The position numbers and the translations under genes were made by a program. A stretch of 51,953 bases of DNA, from NCBI GenBank assembly GCA_043740085.1, contig JAYUCY010000055.1, positions 1 to 51,953 on the forward strand. Direction: 5' to 3'. The notes beneath the pieces were generated by a model that worked only from the letters and a program-made list of their open reading frames with translations, was not told the DNA's origin and made no database searches. Numbering within the stretch: position 1 is the stretch's first letter; every line of letters begins with the position of its first letter. Of the stretch, positions 24,207 through 33,063 are shown one piece after another. This stretch comes from UBA668 sp043740085. GTDB taxonomy: Bacteria; Actinomycetota; Acidimicrobiia; Acidimicrobiales; Ilumatobacteraceae.

Positions 24207-24853
24207 TGCGGTACGACCGTACCCGGCTCTACTCGGCTCGCCTGCGAGTCAATGTATGCGCGGTGATCGGCCTGGCTGCGGGGCTTATTTCGGCGCCATT
24301 CGCGCCCTGGCAGATGTCGCTGTTGATTGGTTGGATTGGTCTGACCGGCAGCCTGCTCGCGTGGATCTGGTCGGAGATCATCAGCTGCGATGCAGCCACC
24401 ACGCAGGCTCGATCAACCGCTGAAGATGACAGCCGCGTGATCGCCGTCGTCGTGATGGTGACGGCCAGCGTGGTGAGCCTTGTTGGCGTCGGCTTCGGGC
24501 TGGCGAAGGCCCGGCACGTGGACCTCCCGATGGAGGTTGCACTCACCATCGTTGCCGTGCTCTCGGTGGTGCTCTCGTGGTGCGTGGTGCACAGCATGTT
24601 CACTCTGCGCTATGCGCACCAGTACTACACGGCGCCCATCGGTGGCATTGAGTTTCCCGGCGACACCGTGCCCGACTACGGCGACTTCGCGTACTTTGCG
24701 TTCACCATCGGCATGTCGTTCGCGGTCAGCGATACCGACGTCACCAGCCAGGTGGTGCGCCGCATCACGTTGCGTCACGCGTTGGTGAGCTACCTGTTCG
24801 GCACGGTCATCGTTGGTCTGACAATCAACGTGATCGCCAGCTTCATCCAGTAG
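24206..24853 (+). CDS. DUF1345 membrane protein
   Basis: A 215-residue integral membrane protein with about five hydrophobic segments. The C-terminal part has the DUF1345 signature: MFTLRYAHQYYTAP, then YGDFAYFAFTIGMSFAVSD, then HALVSYLFGTVIVGLTINV. Function is unknown for the family. It is translationally coupled to trmB and overlaps the convergent sulfatase gene by 11 bases. Confidence 0.9.
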   Translation: MRYDRTRLYSARLRVNVCAVIGLAAGLISAPFAPWQMSLLIGWIGLTGSLLAWIWSEIISCDAATTQARSTAEDDSRVIAVVVMVTASVVSLVGVGFGLAKARHVDLPMEVALTIVAVLSVVLSWCVVHSMFTLRYAHQYYTAPIGGIEFPGDTVPDYGDFAYFAFTIGMSFAVSDTDVTSQVVRRITLRHALVSYLFGTVIVGLTINVIASFIQ

Positions 24854-26324
24854 CGGTTGCCAGTCGGCCAATGCCTCCGTCGCGCAGCAGCATGCCGGTG
24901 AGGGTGCGGTCGAGATGGTGCTGGCGCCAGAGCAACATCTGCTGCGCGAGCGGCAACACCACGGCTGCGTCGGTTTCCAGTGTCAGCCAGCTGGGATCGG
25001 CGGCGAGGTTGTAACAGAGCCAATCGCCGTCGCCGAACTGCACGTACGCATGGGTGTTGGTGCGCAGCACGGCGAGGTTGTAGCGCTCCAGCCGTCGGTC
25101 CCAGTTGGGCTCGGTGACTCCGCCGGGGATGAAGGTGTCGCGCCAGTCCCATTCGTAGTGCGCCGCGGTGCGCCACCGCTTCGGTCGCTCGCCGCGCAAC
25201 AGTTCGGTCAGCGGTACGCCGTCGCACTGCACCGGCACGGGCACGCCAATGGCTTCGCAGAGAGTGGGCATGATGTCGACGTTCTCGGTGAAGTCGGTGA
25301 CGACGGTGCCGTGCCCCGCGGGCTGAGCCGGGTCGCGTACGATGCCGATGATGTGGTAACTGCTCTCGAACCAGCCGCACTTCTGTTGCAGGCCCTGGTC
25401 GCCCAACTGCTCGCCATGGTCGGCGGTAACGATGATGAGCGTGTTGTCCCACTCGCCGCGGGCCTTGAGGACGTCGCAGATGCGGCCGAGATGAGCGTCG
25501 ACTTCGCTGATCATTCCGTAGTACTGCGACTGCAGGTGCGCGAGTTCGCCGGCGTCGGTGGGTGCCTGTACCCATCTGACGCCCAGCAGCACCTCGTGCA
25601 GGCGGTGACGTTGCTCGGGGATGGGTAGCGCGGGCGGGCAGTCGGCCGGGTCGTACATGGTGGCGTAGTGACCGGCCGCGGTGTACGGCGGATGGGGGCG
25701 GATGTATGAGGTGTGCGCGAACCACGGCTCGTTCGCGTCCCGGGCGTCGCGGGCGTCGAGCCACGCCAGGAACTGATCGGTGAGGAACTGCGTGACGGAG
25801 TGCTCGGCTGGCCGCTCGTTCTCGGTCTCGAGCGCAAGGTCCGGATTGTTGAGAACGTCGCCTTCGTACCCGAGTTCTCTCAACCACTCCAGCCATGGCC
25901 CGTGCCGTTCGTCGAGGCACAGCACTTCCTCAAAGCCTGGCAGCACGCCCTCCCAGTTCGACAGGCGCGGGTCGTTGGGGTCGGTGAGTTGACGCGGGTC
26001 GGCACCCTGGTCGGTGTACCCGAACATCACCGGGTGGTAGCCCGCACGAAGGCCGGCGCGGGCGATGTTGTCGAAGCCGAAGTCGAGCGGGGTGCCGTTG
26101 GCGACGACGCGGTTCGTCATCTGGTACGTGCCCGTATACAGCGCTGCGCGGCCTGGAGCGCACGGTGCGGCCTGCGCGTAGTGGCGGCTCAGCCGCACGC
26201 CCTGGGCGGCGATTGCGTCGAGGTTGGGCGTGCGCACCAACGGATGGCCAGCGCACGACAACGAGTCGCCGCGGAACTGGTCGAGCGTGACGAAAAGAAC
26301 GTTCGGTCGCATGTGATGCATCAT
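24843..26324 (-). CDS. Sulfatase (formylglycine type, alkaline phosphatase superfamily)
   Basis: A 493-residue sulfatase or phosphonate-hydrolase-like enzyme. RPNVLFVTLDQFRGDSL at the start gives metal ligands (Asp15, Gln16). APCAPGRAALYTGTY contains C55-x-P-x-R, the site converted to formylglycine by a maturase. TADHGEQLGDQG (Asp302, His303) is the late metal site. No signal peptide is seen, so it is probably cytoplasmic; choline-sulfatase-like enzymes are one comparison. AAAGGGG lies directly before the ATG pair at 26324; the ATG at 26312 (MRPNVL) is an alternative. Substrate unknown. Confidence 0.9.
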   Translation of the reverse strand: MMHHMRPNVLFVTLDQFRGDSLSCAGHPLVRTPNLDAIAAQGVRLSRHYAQAAPCAPGRAALYTGTYQMTNRVVANGTPLDFGFDNIARAGLRAGYHPVMFGYTDQGADPRQLTDPNDPRLSNWEGVLPGFEEVLCLDERHGPWLEWLRELGYEGDVLNNPDLALETENERPAEHSVTQFLTDQFLAWLDARDARDANEPWFAHTSYIRPHPPYTAAGHYATMYDPADCPPALPIPEQRHRLHEVLLGVRWVQAPTDAGELAHLQSQYYGMISEVDAHLGRICDVLKARGEWDNTLIIVTADHGEQLGDQGLQQKCGWFESSYHIIGIVRDPAQPAGHGTVVTDFTENVDIMPTLCEAIGVPVPVQCDGVPLTELLRGERPKRWRTAAHYEWDWRDTFIPGGVTEPNWDRRLERYNLAVLRTNTHAYVQFGDGDWLCYNLAADPSWLTLETDAAVVLPLAQQMLLWRQHHLDRTLTGMLLRDGGIGRLATATG

Positions 26325-26404
26325 CCCCTTTCGCGGCCCACCCCCGCAACACGGCCCAGCCGAGGGTTTCCGTGACGTGGGGTGCGGTTGGAACCCTCGA
26401 CTGG

Positions 26405-28096
26405 CTAGCGGGAGAGTTCTGCTCTGAGTTGGTCAAGGCCGATGGCGCCGAGCTTGAGGGCCTTGGTGTGCCAGGCCTTCAGGTCGAAGGCGTCGCCCTC
26501 GCGCTCTACGGCGTCGGCACGGGCGGATTCCCACTCGCGCTGGCCGATCTTGTAGCTGATGGCCTGCGCCGGCCAGCCCAGGTAACGGTCGATCTCGCTC
26601 CGCATGAACGTCTCGGTGTTGCCCGTCTCCTTGACGGCGAACTCAAACGCGAGGTCGGGGTTCCACACTTCGCCGCCGTGAAAGAAGGTGCCGTCGTTGA
26701 GCGTGGTGCCCTCCGGAATGCGGTACCCGAGGTGCATACCGATGTCGATGATCACGCGTACTGTGCGCAGGATCTGGCCGCCGAGGAAACCCAGCCGATG
26801 GTCGGGGTTCTCGAACCAGCCGAACTCGTCGCACAGTTGCTCGGCGTACAGCGCCCACCCTTCGCCGTGGCCGGGAATGAACGCGCTGCGCTGGATGCGG
26901 GTGAGCGACGCGGCTTGCACCTGCGCGTAACCGATCTGCAGATGATGGCCTGGAACGGACTCGTGGTAGCAGGTGGTGACGTCACCCCATTTCGGGAACA
27001 GCGTGCGGTCGAGCGCGGGGTACCAGGTGCGGCCGGGGCGAGAGAAGTCTTCCGACGGCCCCGTGTAGTACGCGGCCGCGGCACTTCCCGCGGGAGGAAT
27101 TCGAGCCTCGCAGCGGTCGATGACGTCGGGGATCTCGAAGTGCTCCTTGCTTCGAGCGAGCGCTTCGTCGGTCATCTCCTGCAACCACGCTTGGTACGCG
27201 CCTTCGGAGTGGAGCGCGCGGGCGGGCGACGGGTCGGTGTCGAGTAGTTCGATCACCTCGGCGAAGCTGCCGGCCGGCAGGATCTGCTCGCAGGTCGTGG
27301 CGATCTCGTCGCGCAGGCGATGGAAGTCGGCCCATGCCCACTCGTACATTTCTGCGGGGTCAAGATCCGCGCCCAACATGGCCCGTACGCCCAGTGTGTA
27401 GCGCGCCGGGCCGCACGCATCGGTGGGGTCGGCCGCCGGTGCGTAGTCGTCGCGCAGGTAGGCGGCGAACGCGCCGAAGGCCTCGTTGGCCAGCGGCGCC
27501 GCTTCGGCAAGATCTGCATGCGTTGCGGCCGCTACATCACTGCGGGCGGCCTCGTTGGCCAGCGTGTTGAACCATTCGTTGGTGGCCCACGTGCCCACCT
27601 GTTCGGCAGCTGCAAGCGCCTGCCGACGGGCGGCGACCAAACCCCTGGCGCGTCCCAGTTCGTACGTCTCCTGTAACCCGGCGAGCGCCGCTGGAACGGC
27701 CTTCACGCGAGCGACGATGTTGGCCCACGCTGTCTCGCTATCGCGGGTCATCAGGTCGAAGATGCTGCGCATGCTGCCAGCGGGCCAAGCGATCGTGCTG
27801 ATTGCCCGCAACCAGTTGCCGGCATCGAAGTTGGCCAGTGATGTTTCGAAGCGTTCGGTGATGAATGCCTGCGCGCGACGGTCGTCGTCGTTGGTCACTG
27901 GGAGTGCGCGCAGCTCAGCGAGCGCACCCCGCAGGTGGGCGGCGCGCTGCTCATAGCCGGCGGGTGACAGGTCCGTGAGCAGGTGATCAAAGCCGGGGAT
28001 GCCGCGACCGGTTGCCGAGTTGGGGTCGAGCGCCGATTGCTCATCGACGAAGCGGTTGGCGAACTCGAAGATGGGGGAGAGCGGTGCCTGCGACAT
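26405..28096 (-). CDS. DUF885 family protein, predicted zinc peptidase
   Basis: This 563-residue protein has the DUF885 signature. YHESVPGHHLQIGYAQ (His378, Glu379, His384, His385) is a gluzincin-like metal site, followed by RSAFIPGHGEGWALYAEQLCDEFG. DIGMHLGYRIPEGTT and YLGWPAQAISYKIGQREW near the C-terminus are also family patterns. The family is related to the M32/M2 peptidases. No signal peptide is visible. The ATG at 28096 is used because in-frame codons farther upstream give only low-complexity Arg/Gln/Pro sequence. Confidence 0.9.
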   Translation of the reverse strand: MSQAPLSPIFEFANRFVDEQSALDPNSATGRGIPGFDHLLTDLSPAGYEQRAAHLRGALAELRALPVTNDDDRRAQAFITERFETSLANFDAGNWLRAISTIAWPAGSMRSIFDLMTRDSETAWANIVARVKAVPAALAGLQETYELGRARGLVAARRQALAAAEQVGTWATNEWFNTLANEAARSDVAAATHADLAEAAPLANEAFGAFAAYLRDDYAPAADPTDACGPARYTLGVRAMLGADLDPAEMYEWAWADFHRLRDEIATTCEQILPAGSFAEVIELLDTDPSPARALHSEGAYQAWLQEMTDEALARSKEHFEIPDVIDRCEARIPPAGSAAAAYYTGPSEDFSRPGRTWYPALDRTLFPKWGDVTTCYHESVPGHHLQIGYAQVQAASLTRIQRSAFIPGHGEGWALYAEQLCDEFGWFENPDHRLGFLGGQILRTVRVIIDIGMHLGYRIPEGTTLNDGTFFHGGEVWNPDLAFEFAVKETGNTETFMRSEIDRYLGWPAQAISYKIGQREWESARADAVEREGDAFDLKAWHTKALKLGAIGLDQLRAELSR

Positions 28097-28130
28097 TGTC
28101 GCAGCGTAACCATGGCGAATGTGTGGCCGG

Positions 28131-28570
28131 TTAGTGAATCCGAGTGGCTGTGGCTGTTGTCGTCGCGGTTGTCGTCGCGGTTGTCGCTGTTGTCGCGGTG
28201 ACGGCCGCGGCCGCTTTGTCGTCGACGTCGGCGTCGCGCAGTGGTTCAAGGTCGTTCGGACCGGCTTCGATGAGCGCGACGATGGTGGCTGTGTCGATGG
28301 GTCGGCACGCCCACGCATCGCAGCCGACGTTGATCATTCGGTCGTGTTGGCGCCACTGGTCGTGGACGTGGCCGTGCACCAGCCACCGGCCCTCGTCGAT
28401 TGGGCGCGCCTTGGGATAGCGGTCCAGATCCTGGCTGTCGCCGCGGTATGGAAAGTGGCAGGCGAGCACGTCGTGCCCGCCCACGTTCAGCTCGATGCTG
28501 CCCTGGCGGATCTCCTCGAAGCCGGCATCTTCAGTGCGGCAATCTATCCCTTGGTGGCGGTTGTCACCTT
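28131..28570 (-). pseudogene. Remnant of a calcineurin-like metallophosphoesterase (C-terminal part)
   Basis: The minus-strand frame reads EIRQGSIELNV, then HDVLACHFPYRGDS, DLDRYPKARP, RWLVHGHVHDQW and RMINVGCDAW. This matches the C-terminal half of a small (about 170-residue) actinobacterial metallophosphoesterase, with its late ligands HFPYRGD and HGHVH. The N-terminal metal motifs (DLHFGH-type and GNHD) are absent. The frame runs into the 3' end of the upstream alpha/beta hydrolase gene without a start. The C-terminus runs on into an Ala/Thr repeat tail. It looks like a broken gene whose first half was replaced by the hydrolase; a short protein from the GTG at 28484 is possible but would lack a full active site. 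Confidence 0.7.
28144..28199. repeat. GTYGYGG-type low-complexity repeat
   Basis: Short imperfect units such as GGTTGTCGTC and GCGGTTGTCG repeat over about 55 bases at the end of the metallophosphoesterase remnant. They encode the Ala/Thr tail in that frame. This is typical of slippage in sequence no longer under selection. Confidence 0.7.
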
Positions 28571-29353
28571 GCGGTCGAAGAAGAGCGCGATCAGGTCCGC
28601 GACCTGGTGACCGAAATCACGATCGGTGTCGAACGCGTGCGGCACGCCGTCGTAGATGTGCAGCTCAACCTGTGCGCCAGCCTTGTTGAGCGCGTGATAC
28701 ATCGCAAAGCTGGCTTCGACTGGAACTACCTCGTCGGCGTTGCCATGGACCAGCATCGTGGGCGGGAAGTCAGCAGTTACATAGGTGATTGGACTGGCTT
28801 CATCCTCGATCTCCCTTGCGACCTGTCCGCCGAGTAGCAGTCCAACCATGTCCTTTGGGTGGGTGACGCGCAATTCTGTGGGAGGGTAGATCGCCACGCA
28901 CGCGGCCACCCTCGTCGACAGGCCGGGGTGGCCCCCGTCGCCTTCCAACTGACCGTCGGCCAGGCCGGCCAACATCAGCGCCAGGTGCGCGCCGGCGCTG
29001 TTGCCCGAAACGGTGATCTTGTTCGGATCGATGCCGTAGTGGTCGGCGTACGTCCGCACCCATCGCAGCGCTGCCTTGACGTCGTGGATCTGCGCCGGCC
29101 AGATGGCCTCGCCGGAGAGGCGGTACTCGGAGGCGACGCAGACGAAGCCAAGCCGTGCCAGCAAGATGCCGTAGCCGCGCAATTGAGTTCGGTCACCCGA
29201 GCTCCAGCCGCCGCCGTGCACCAGCAGGATTGCGGTGCGGCCGAAGCCGGGCTCCGGTGGCAGGAACACGTCGCAGTGCAGGTCGCGGCCCCCGCCAGTT
29301 CCGAACACAACACTTTCCTCGACGCTCACGCGCCCGGGCTGACGATCAGGCAT
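28544..29353 (-). CDS. Alpha/beta hydrolase (carboxylesterase/lipase, BD-FAE/HSL-like)
   Basis: A 269-residue esterase-type hydrolase. The oxyanion motif LLVHGGGWSSGD (HGGG at 46-49), the nucleophile elbow VSGNSAGAH (Ser119), the acid in VHGNADEVVP and the His in DGVPHAFD make a full catalytic set. It resembles acetyl-hydrolases of the hormone-sensitive lipase side. No signal peptide is present. Its upstream region has two related palindromes 30 bases apart, suggesting control by a dimeric repressor. Its 3' end runs into the metallophosphoesterase remnant. Confidence 0.88.
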   Translation of the reverse strand: MPDRQPGRVSVEESVVFGTGGGRDLHCDVFLPPEPGFGRTAILLVHGGGWSSGDRTQLRGYGILLARLGFVCVASEYRLSGEAIWPAQIHDVKAALRWVRTYADHYGIDPNKITVSGNSAGAHLALMLAGLADGQLEGDGGHPGLSTRVAACVAIYPPTELRVTHPKDMVGLLLGGQVAREIEDEASPITYVTADFPPTMLVHGNADEVVPVEASFAMYHALNKAGAQVELHIYDGVPHAFDTDRDFGHQVADLIALFFDRKVTTATKG

Positions 29354-29404
29354 GGTCGTCAGCGTTCCACAACCGCTGCTGCGGTTCCACGGTCGTGCGT
29401 CGGC

Positions 29405-29455
29405 GGAACGTTGAATTCAACAGTCGCTACGTAGGGAACATTGAATTCAACGTTC
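29405..29455. promoter_or_regulatory. Pair of related palindromes upstream of the alpha/beta hydrolase
   Basis: GGAACGTTGAATTCAAC (29405-29421) and GGAACATTGAATTCAAC (29435-29451) are nearly identical direct repeats, each centred on the palindrome TTGAATTCAA. Their starts are exactly 30 bases apart. The second extends to GAAC-A-TTGAATTCAA-C-GTTC, palindromic at nine of ten positions. Two more GGAAC boxes follow at 29477 and 29491. This AT-rich pair in a GC-rich genome looks like an operator for a dimeric regulator. Confidence 0.6.
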
Positions 29456-29549
29456 GTCGCCGCGGCGCTCAAACGGGGAACACTACGTGCGGAACCTTGG
29501 ACGGTGCGTGCCCTTGTTCGCCCCCAACTTGCGCAGGGCCGGGGCGGCA

Positions 29550-30638
29550 CTACACGTTGAAGCGGAACTCCATGACGTCGCCGTCTAGGGGGTGGTAGTC
29601 CTTGCCTTCGATGCGGATTTTACCCAATTCTTTGGCCTTGTTCCACGAGCCGATTTCCAGCAGATCATCCCAGTGGATGACTTCGGCCTTGATGAAGCCG
29701 CGTTGGAAATCGGTGTGGATGCGACCGGCGCATTCCGGGGCGGACGAGCCGGCGTAAAACGTCCACGCGCGGGTCTCCTTCTCGCCAGTCGTGAGGTACG
29801 TGCGCATTCCCAGCAGGTGGTATGCCGAACGCACCATCCGGAACAACGCACCTTCACCGAGGCCGAAGCCTTCCAACATCTCCGCACGCTCGACCGGGTC
29901 GACAATGGTCGCTGCCTCTGCCTCCAGCTGCACACACATGCCGATGACTTCCACGTTGTCACCAGCCGAGGTGAATTCGTCGCGTACGCGCTGCTCGAGC
30001 TCGGGGATGCGATCGAGGTCGCTCTCGCCGACATTGACCACTGCCAGCACCGACCGGTTGGTCAGGAGGAAGTACGGCTTGAGCACATCGCGCAGGTCGG
30101 GCTTGAGGCCGGCGCGGTACAGCGGCAGGCCTTGCGAGAGGGCGTCGTACGCCGCCTGCAGTGCCTCCAGCTCGCCGGCGGCGTGCTTGTCCAGCTTGGC
30201 CTGGCGGGTGGCCTGGTTGAGGCGCTTCTCCACCGTCTCCAAGTCGGCCAGCGCCAGCTCGATCTCGACCACGCGCAGGTGATCCAGCGGGTCGGTCGGG
30301 CCTGTCACATCGTCGTCGACAAAGGCGCGCAGCACGAACACGATTGCGTCGACCTCGCGAATGTTGGCGAGGAACTTGTTGCCCAAGCCCTCACCCTTCG
30401 AGGCGCCCTCCACTAGGCCACCGATGTCGACGACCTCGACCGACGCGTGCACCAGCACCCTCGTCTTGCTCATCGCGCCCAAACGCTCGACGCGATCGTC
30501 GGGCACTCTGGCCACGCCGATGTTGGGATCCTTCGTGGCGAAGGGGTACGGCGCCGCAAGCGCGCCCCCGCCAGTGAGAGCGTTGTACAACGAGCTCTTG
30601 CCCGCATTGGGGAGACCGACCAGGCCGAAGCGTTCCAT
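29550..30638 (-). CDS. ychF: Redox-regulated ATPase/GTPase YchF (OLA1 family)
   Basis: A 362-residue Obg-like ATPase. The P-loop GLPNAGKSSLYNALTGG is at the N-terminus, then VVDIGGLVEGASKGEGLGNKFLANIREVDAIVFVLR, and the C-terminal TGS domain with YLTTGEKETRAWTF, HTDFQRGFIKAEVIHWDDLLE and ends with GDVMEFRFNV. The protein binds ribosomes and is conserved in most life. I place the start at the ATG at 30638 because homology begins there. It diverges from the LPxTG protein gene with 63 bases between. Confidence 0.97.
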   Translation of the reverse strand: MERFGLVGLPNAGKSSLYNALTGGGALAAPYPFATKDPNIGVARVPDDRVERLGAMSKTRVLVHASVEVVDIGGLVEGASKGEGLGNKFLANIREVDAIVFVLRAFVDDDVTGPTDPLDHLRVVEIELALADLETVEKRLNQATRQAKLDKHAAGELEALQAAYDALSQGLPLYRAGLKPDLRDVLKPYFLLTNRSVLAVVNVGESDLDRIPELEQRVRDEFTSAGDNVEVIGMCVQLEAEAATIVDPVERAEMLEGFGLGEGALFRMVRSAYHLLGMRTYLTTGEKETRAWTFYAGSSAPECAGRIHTDFQRGFIKAEVIHWDDLLEIGSWNKAKELGKIRIEGKDYHPLDGDVMEFRFNV

Positions 30639-30701
30639 AGCGCCCGTGAGGCTACCGGCCGCCGAGTCGGCAAGAGATTTTGCCGTTTCCGCGATCTCAC
30701 C

Positions 30702-32060
30702 ATGCCCAGTACAGGTGTGAAGCCACTCGCCACCGCCACCCTTATCCTTGCGACCACGCTGGCCGCCGCTGCCACCCTCGCTCCGCCGGCCCGGGCGGGT
30801 CAGCTCGGCGTAACGATGCCGTCGAACTGCGTGGCGCACACCAGCTTCAGCGGTGGTGCCGATGCCGACGGCGACTATCGCTGCGCCGGCCTCGCGATCG
30901 AATATCACACCGGTGGCGTGTCACGCTCGCCCTTTCCGATCTGGGCGGGCCAGTGGCTGTTCACCGACGATTCGGGGCAGTTCCGAGTTGGGTCGTGCAC
31001 CTTCAATCGTGGCGAACACCCCACCGTCGAGCAACCCTCGCACCCCGTCAGCCAGTACTTTCCGAACGACCCAACCGGAGCGATGGGCGCGTACCTCGCC
31101 TGGCGTTACGGCGATACCACCGACAACCTGACTGCCGCCGCGATGTGGGCGTTGTTTCACTACTACGCGCAGGACGCTGCCGGCACGAACCGCACCAGCA
31201 ATGGCACGGCGCCGCTCGTCCCCTCACTCACCGGCATCGCCGCCGACAGTGGCTCCGCCGACCTGCAGGCGCGCACGCAGCAGCTGCACCATGAAGCGGT
31301 GCAGTACTCCGGCCGGTGGCAGCTGACGGTATCGCTCAGCGTCGACGGTGTGGCCACCGCCACGCTCCTGTCAGGCGCCACGCCCGTGCCCACCCAACCA
31401 ATCTCCGTACTCGTCAGTGGCACCGATCGCACGTTGGTTGCCACCACGGGTGCGGATGGCACAGCCACGGTGACGGTTCCTCTCGCTGCCGGAACCTTCA
31501 CCGTGGTCGCCACTGCAAGTGCTCCCGGCTCGTCGGCGATCTTCCGTGGCATCCCCGCCTCGCCCGACCCGCAGGGCGCGCAGACGCTGGTGACGGGCGG
31601 CGCACCCTCCGCGCTGTCCGCCACCGCGCAACTGGAAGTGGTGGCGACGACGACAACCGAGCCCGCGACCACCACAACGGTGCCTGCAACAACCACAACG
31701 GTGCCGGAGACGACCACGGTGCCCGAAACGACAACGGCGCCCGAGACGACCCCGGTGCCCGAAACGATCTCGACCGTGGCGGAGACAACCACGATCGCTC
31801 CTGCAACGACGTCGTCGGTCGCTGCCGAGACACCCACGACCACTACACCCACGACGACAACGACTGTGGCGCCCGTCGTTGTCGTGACCATTGCGCCAGC
31901 TGCGATCCGGCGGCCCATTTCACTGCCCCGAACTGGCGGCGGTGGCGATGGCTCGGTTGCGTACTTCGCCACTGCGTTCCTGGTCGGAGGCGTTGGACTG
32001 CAAGGAACTCTGCGCCGCCGTGGCTCGCTCGCGTACACTCACCAGGGTGACGCCGGTTGA
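30702..32060 (+). CDS. LPxTG-anchored surface protein with Thr/Pro-rich stalk
   Basis: A 452-residue exported protein. A signal peptide covers residues 1 to about 32 (ending PPARAG). Residues 33-200 form a globular domain with Cys in SNCVAH, YRCAG and GSCTF and a region AYLAWRYGDTTDNLTAAAMWALFHYYAQ, reminiscent of actinobacterial surface adhesin domains. A beta-rich segment (about 210-310) resembles pilin Cna-B/SpaA folds. A stalk of TTT-V-P-E/A repeats follows. The C-terminal sorting signal is SLPRTGGGGDG, a hydrophobic helix and RRR. Sortase would attach it to peptidoglycan. Unusually, ten further residues follow the RRR. The last 14 bases overlap the next gene. Confidence 0.85.
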   Translation: MPSTGVKPLATATLILATTLAAAATLAPPARAGQLGVTMPSNCVAHTSFSGGADADGDYRCAGLAIEYHTGGVSRSPFPIWAGQWLFTDDSGQFRVGSCTFNRGEHPTVEQPSHPVSQYFPNDPTGAMGAYLAWRYGDTTDNLTAAAMWALFHYYAQDAAGTNRTSNGTAPLVPSLTGIAADSGSADLQARTQQLHHEAVQYSGRWQLTVSLSVDGVATATLLSGATPVPTQPISVLVSGTDRTLVATTGADGTATVTVPLAAGTFTVVATASAPGSSAIFRGIPASPDPQGAQTLVTGGAPSALSATAQLEVVATTTTEPATTTTVPATTTTVPETTTVPETTTAPETTPVPETISTVAETTTIAPATTSSVAAETPTTTTPTTTTTVAPVVVVTIAPAAIRRPISLPRTGGGGDGSVAYFATAFLVGGVGLQGTLRRRGSLAYTHQGDAG

Positions 32061-33051
32061 TGCTCTTGAACGTGTCGTGCACTGTCTTGATCGCGCCCAC
32101 GACACCGGGTTCAAGGCGAAGGCGTTCGTGCGGGCGTTGGAGGTGGCCCGCTCGTTGCCACCTGAGGAACTCGCCCAGCGGGCAGACGCCAACACGCTCA
32201 CGGACTTGGAGGGCATTGGCGACAGCTCGGCGAACGTGATTCGTCAGGCGCTTGCGGGTGGCGACGTTGCCTACCTCACTGACCTGGAGGCCACCACGCA
32301 GGTGCCCATCACCGCTGCCGGCGCCGTCCACCGCGATGCGCTGCTGGGCGATCTTCACCTGCACAGTCGTTGGAGCGACGGTGGCGCGACGATCGAAGCG
32401 ATGGCGCGCACCGCGGTGGCAGTGGGTCACCGGTACATGGTGCTCACCGACCACTCGCCCCGGTTGACCATCGCTCACGGCCTCAGCGCCGAGCGCCTGG
32501 AACAGCAGTTGGCCGACGTGGCCACCCTCAACCAGCGGCTGGCCCCGTTCAGAATTCTCACAGGCATCGAGGTCGACATTCTGGAGGACGGCACGCTCGA
32601 CCACGGCGACGATGTCCTCTCGCAACTCGACGTCGTTGTTGCCAGCGTGCATAGCAAGCTGCGCATGGGTGAGAAGGAGATGACCGAGCGGATGGTGCGG
32701 GCGGTCGCCAATTCGAATGTTGACATCCTCGGCCACTGCACGGGTCGCCTGATCGGCAAGCGCGACCCGTCCACATTCGATGCCGACTACGTCTTCGCCG
32801 CGTGCGCCCAATTCCACACCGCCGTCGAGATCAACTGTCGGCCCGAGCGCCTCGACCCTCCGCGGCCGCTGCTACAGATGGCGATCGAGTACGGTTGCTA
32901 TTTCGCCATCAACAGCGACGCCCACGCCACCGGCCAGTTGGAGTGGCAGCCCCACGGCTGCAACCGTGCCGCCGAAGTGGGCGTGCCACTGGACCGGGTG
33001 CTGAACACCTGGCCGGTAGAGCAACTGCTCGCCTGGGTTTCCGCGAACTAG
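32047..33051 (+). CDS. PHP-domain phosphoesterase with PolX-like helix-hairpin-helix N-terminus
   Basis: A 334-residue protein with a GTG start. Residues 1-90 resemble the N-terminal 8-kDa region of family X polymerases, including a helix-hairpin-helix LTDLEGIGDSSANVIRQAL. From residue 100 there is a full PHP domain: GDLHLHSRWSDGG (His104, His106), LTDHSP, TGIEVDILEDG, VVASVHSKL, DILGHCTGR, EINCRPERLDPP and INSDAH. This matches the PHP half of PolX, but the nucleotidyl-transferase palm is absent. It may be a DNA 3'-end-processing or AP-site enzyme rather than a polymerase; histidinol-phosphatase annotation is likely in databases but not supported by context. Confidence 0.85.
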   Translation: MTPVDALERVVHCLDRAHDTGFKAKAFVRALEVARSLPPEELAQRADANTLTDLEGIGDSSANVIRQALAGGDVAYLTDLEATTQVPITAAGAVHRDALLGDLHLHSRWSDGGATIEAMARTAVAVGHRYMVLTDHSPRLTIAHGLSAERLEQQLADVATLNQRLAPFRILTGIEVDILEDGTLDHGDDVLSQLDVVVASVHSKLRMGEKEMTERMVRAVANSNVDILGHCTGRLIGKRDPSTFDADYVFAACAQFHTAVEINCRPERLDPPRPLLQMAIEYGCYFAINSDAHATGQLEWQPHGCNRAAEVGVPLDRVLNTWPVEQLLAWVSAN

Positions 33052-33063
33052 CCGCTGGCGCCG

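Noticed and set aside
24790..25920. Minus-strand open frame of 376 residues rich in Arg and Pro
   Set aside because: It is an out-of-frame reading of the sulfatase gene, with Arg/Thr/Ala low-complexity composition and no motif.
28144..28199. Possible CRISPR-like or regulatory repeat
   Set aside because: The units are short, imperfect and without spacers. They are a slippage-type repeat at the end of a decayed gene.
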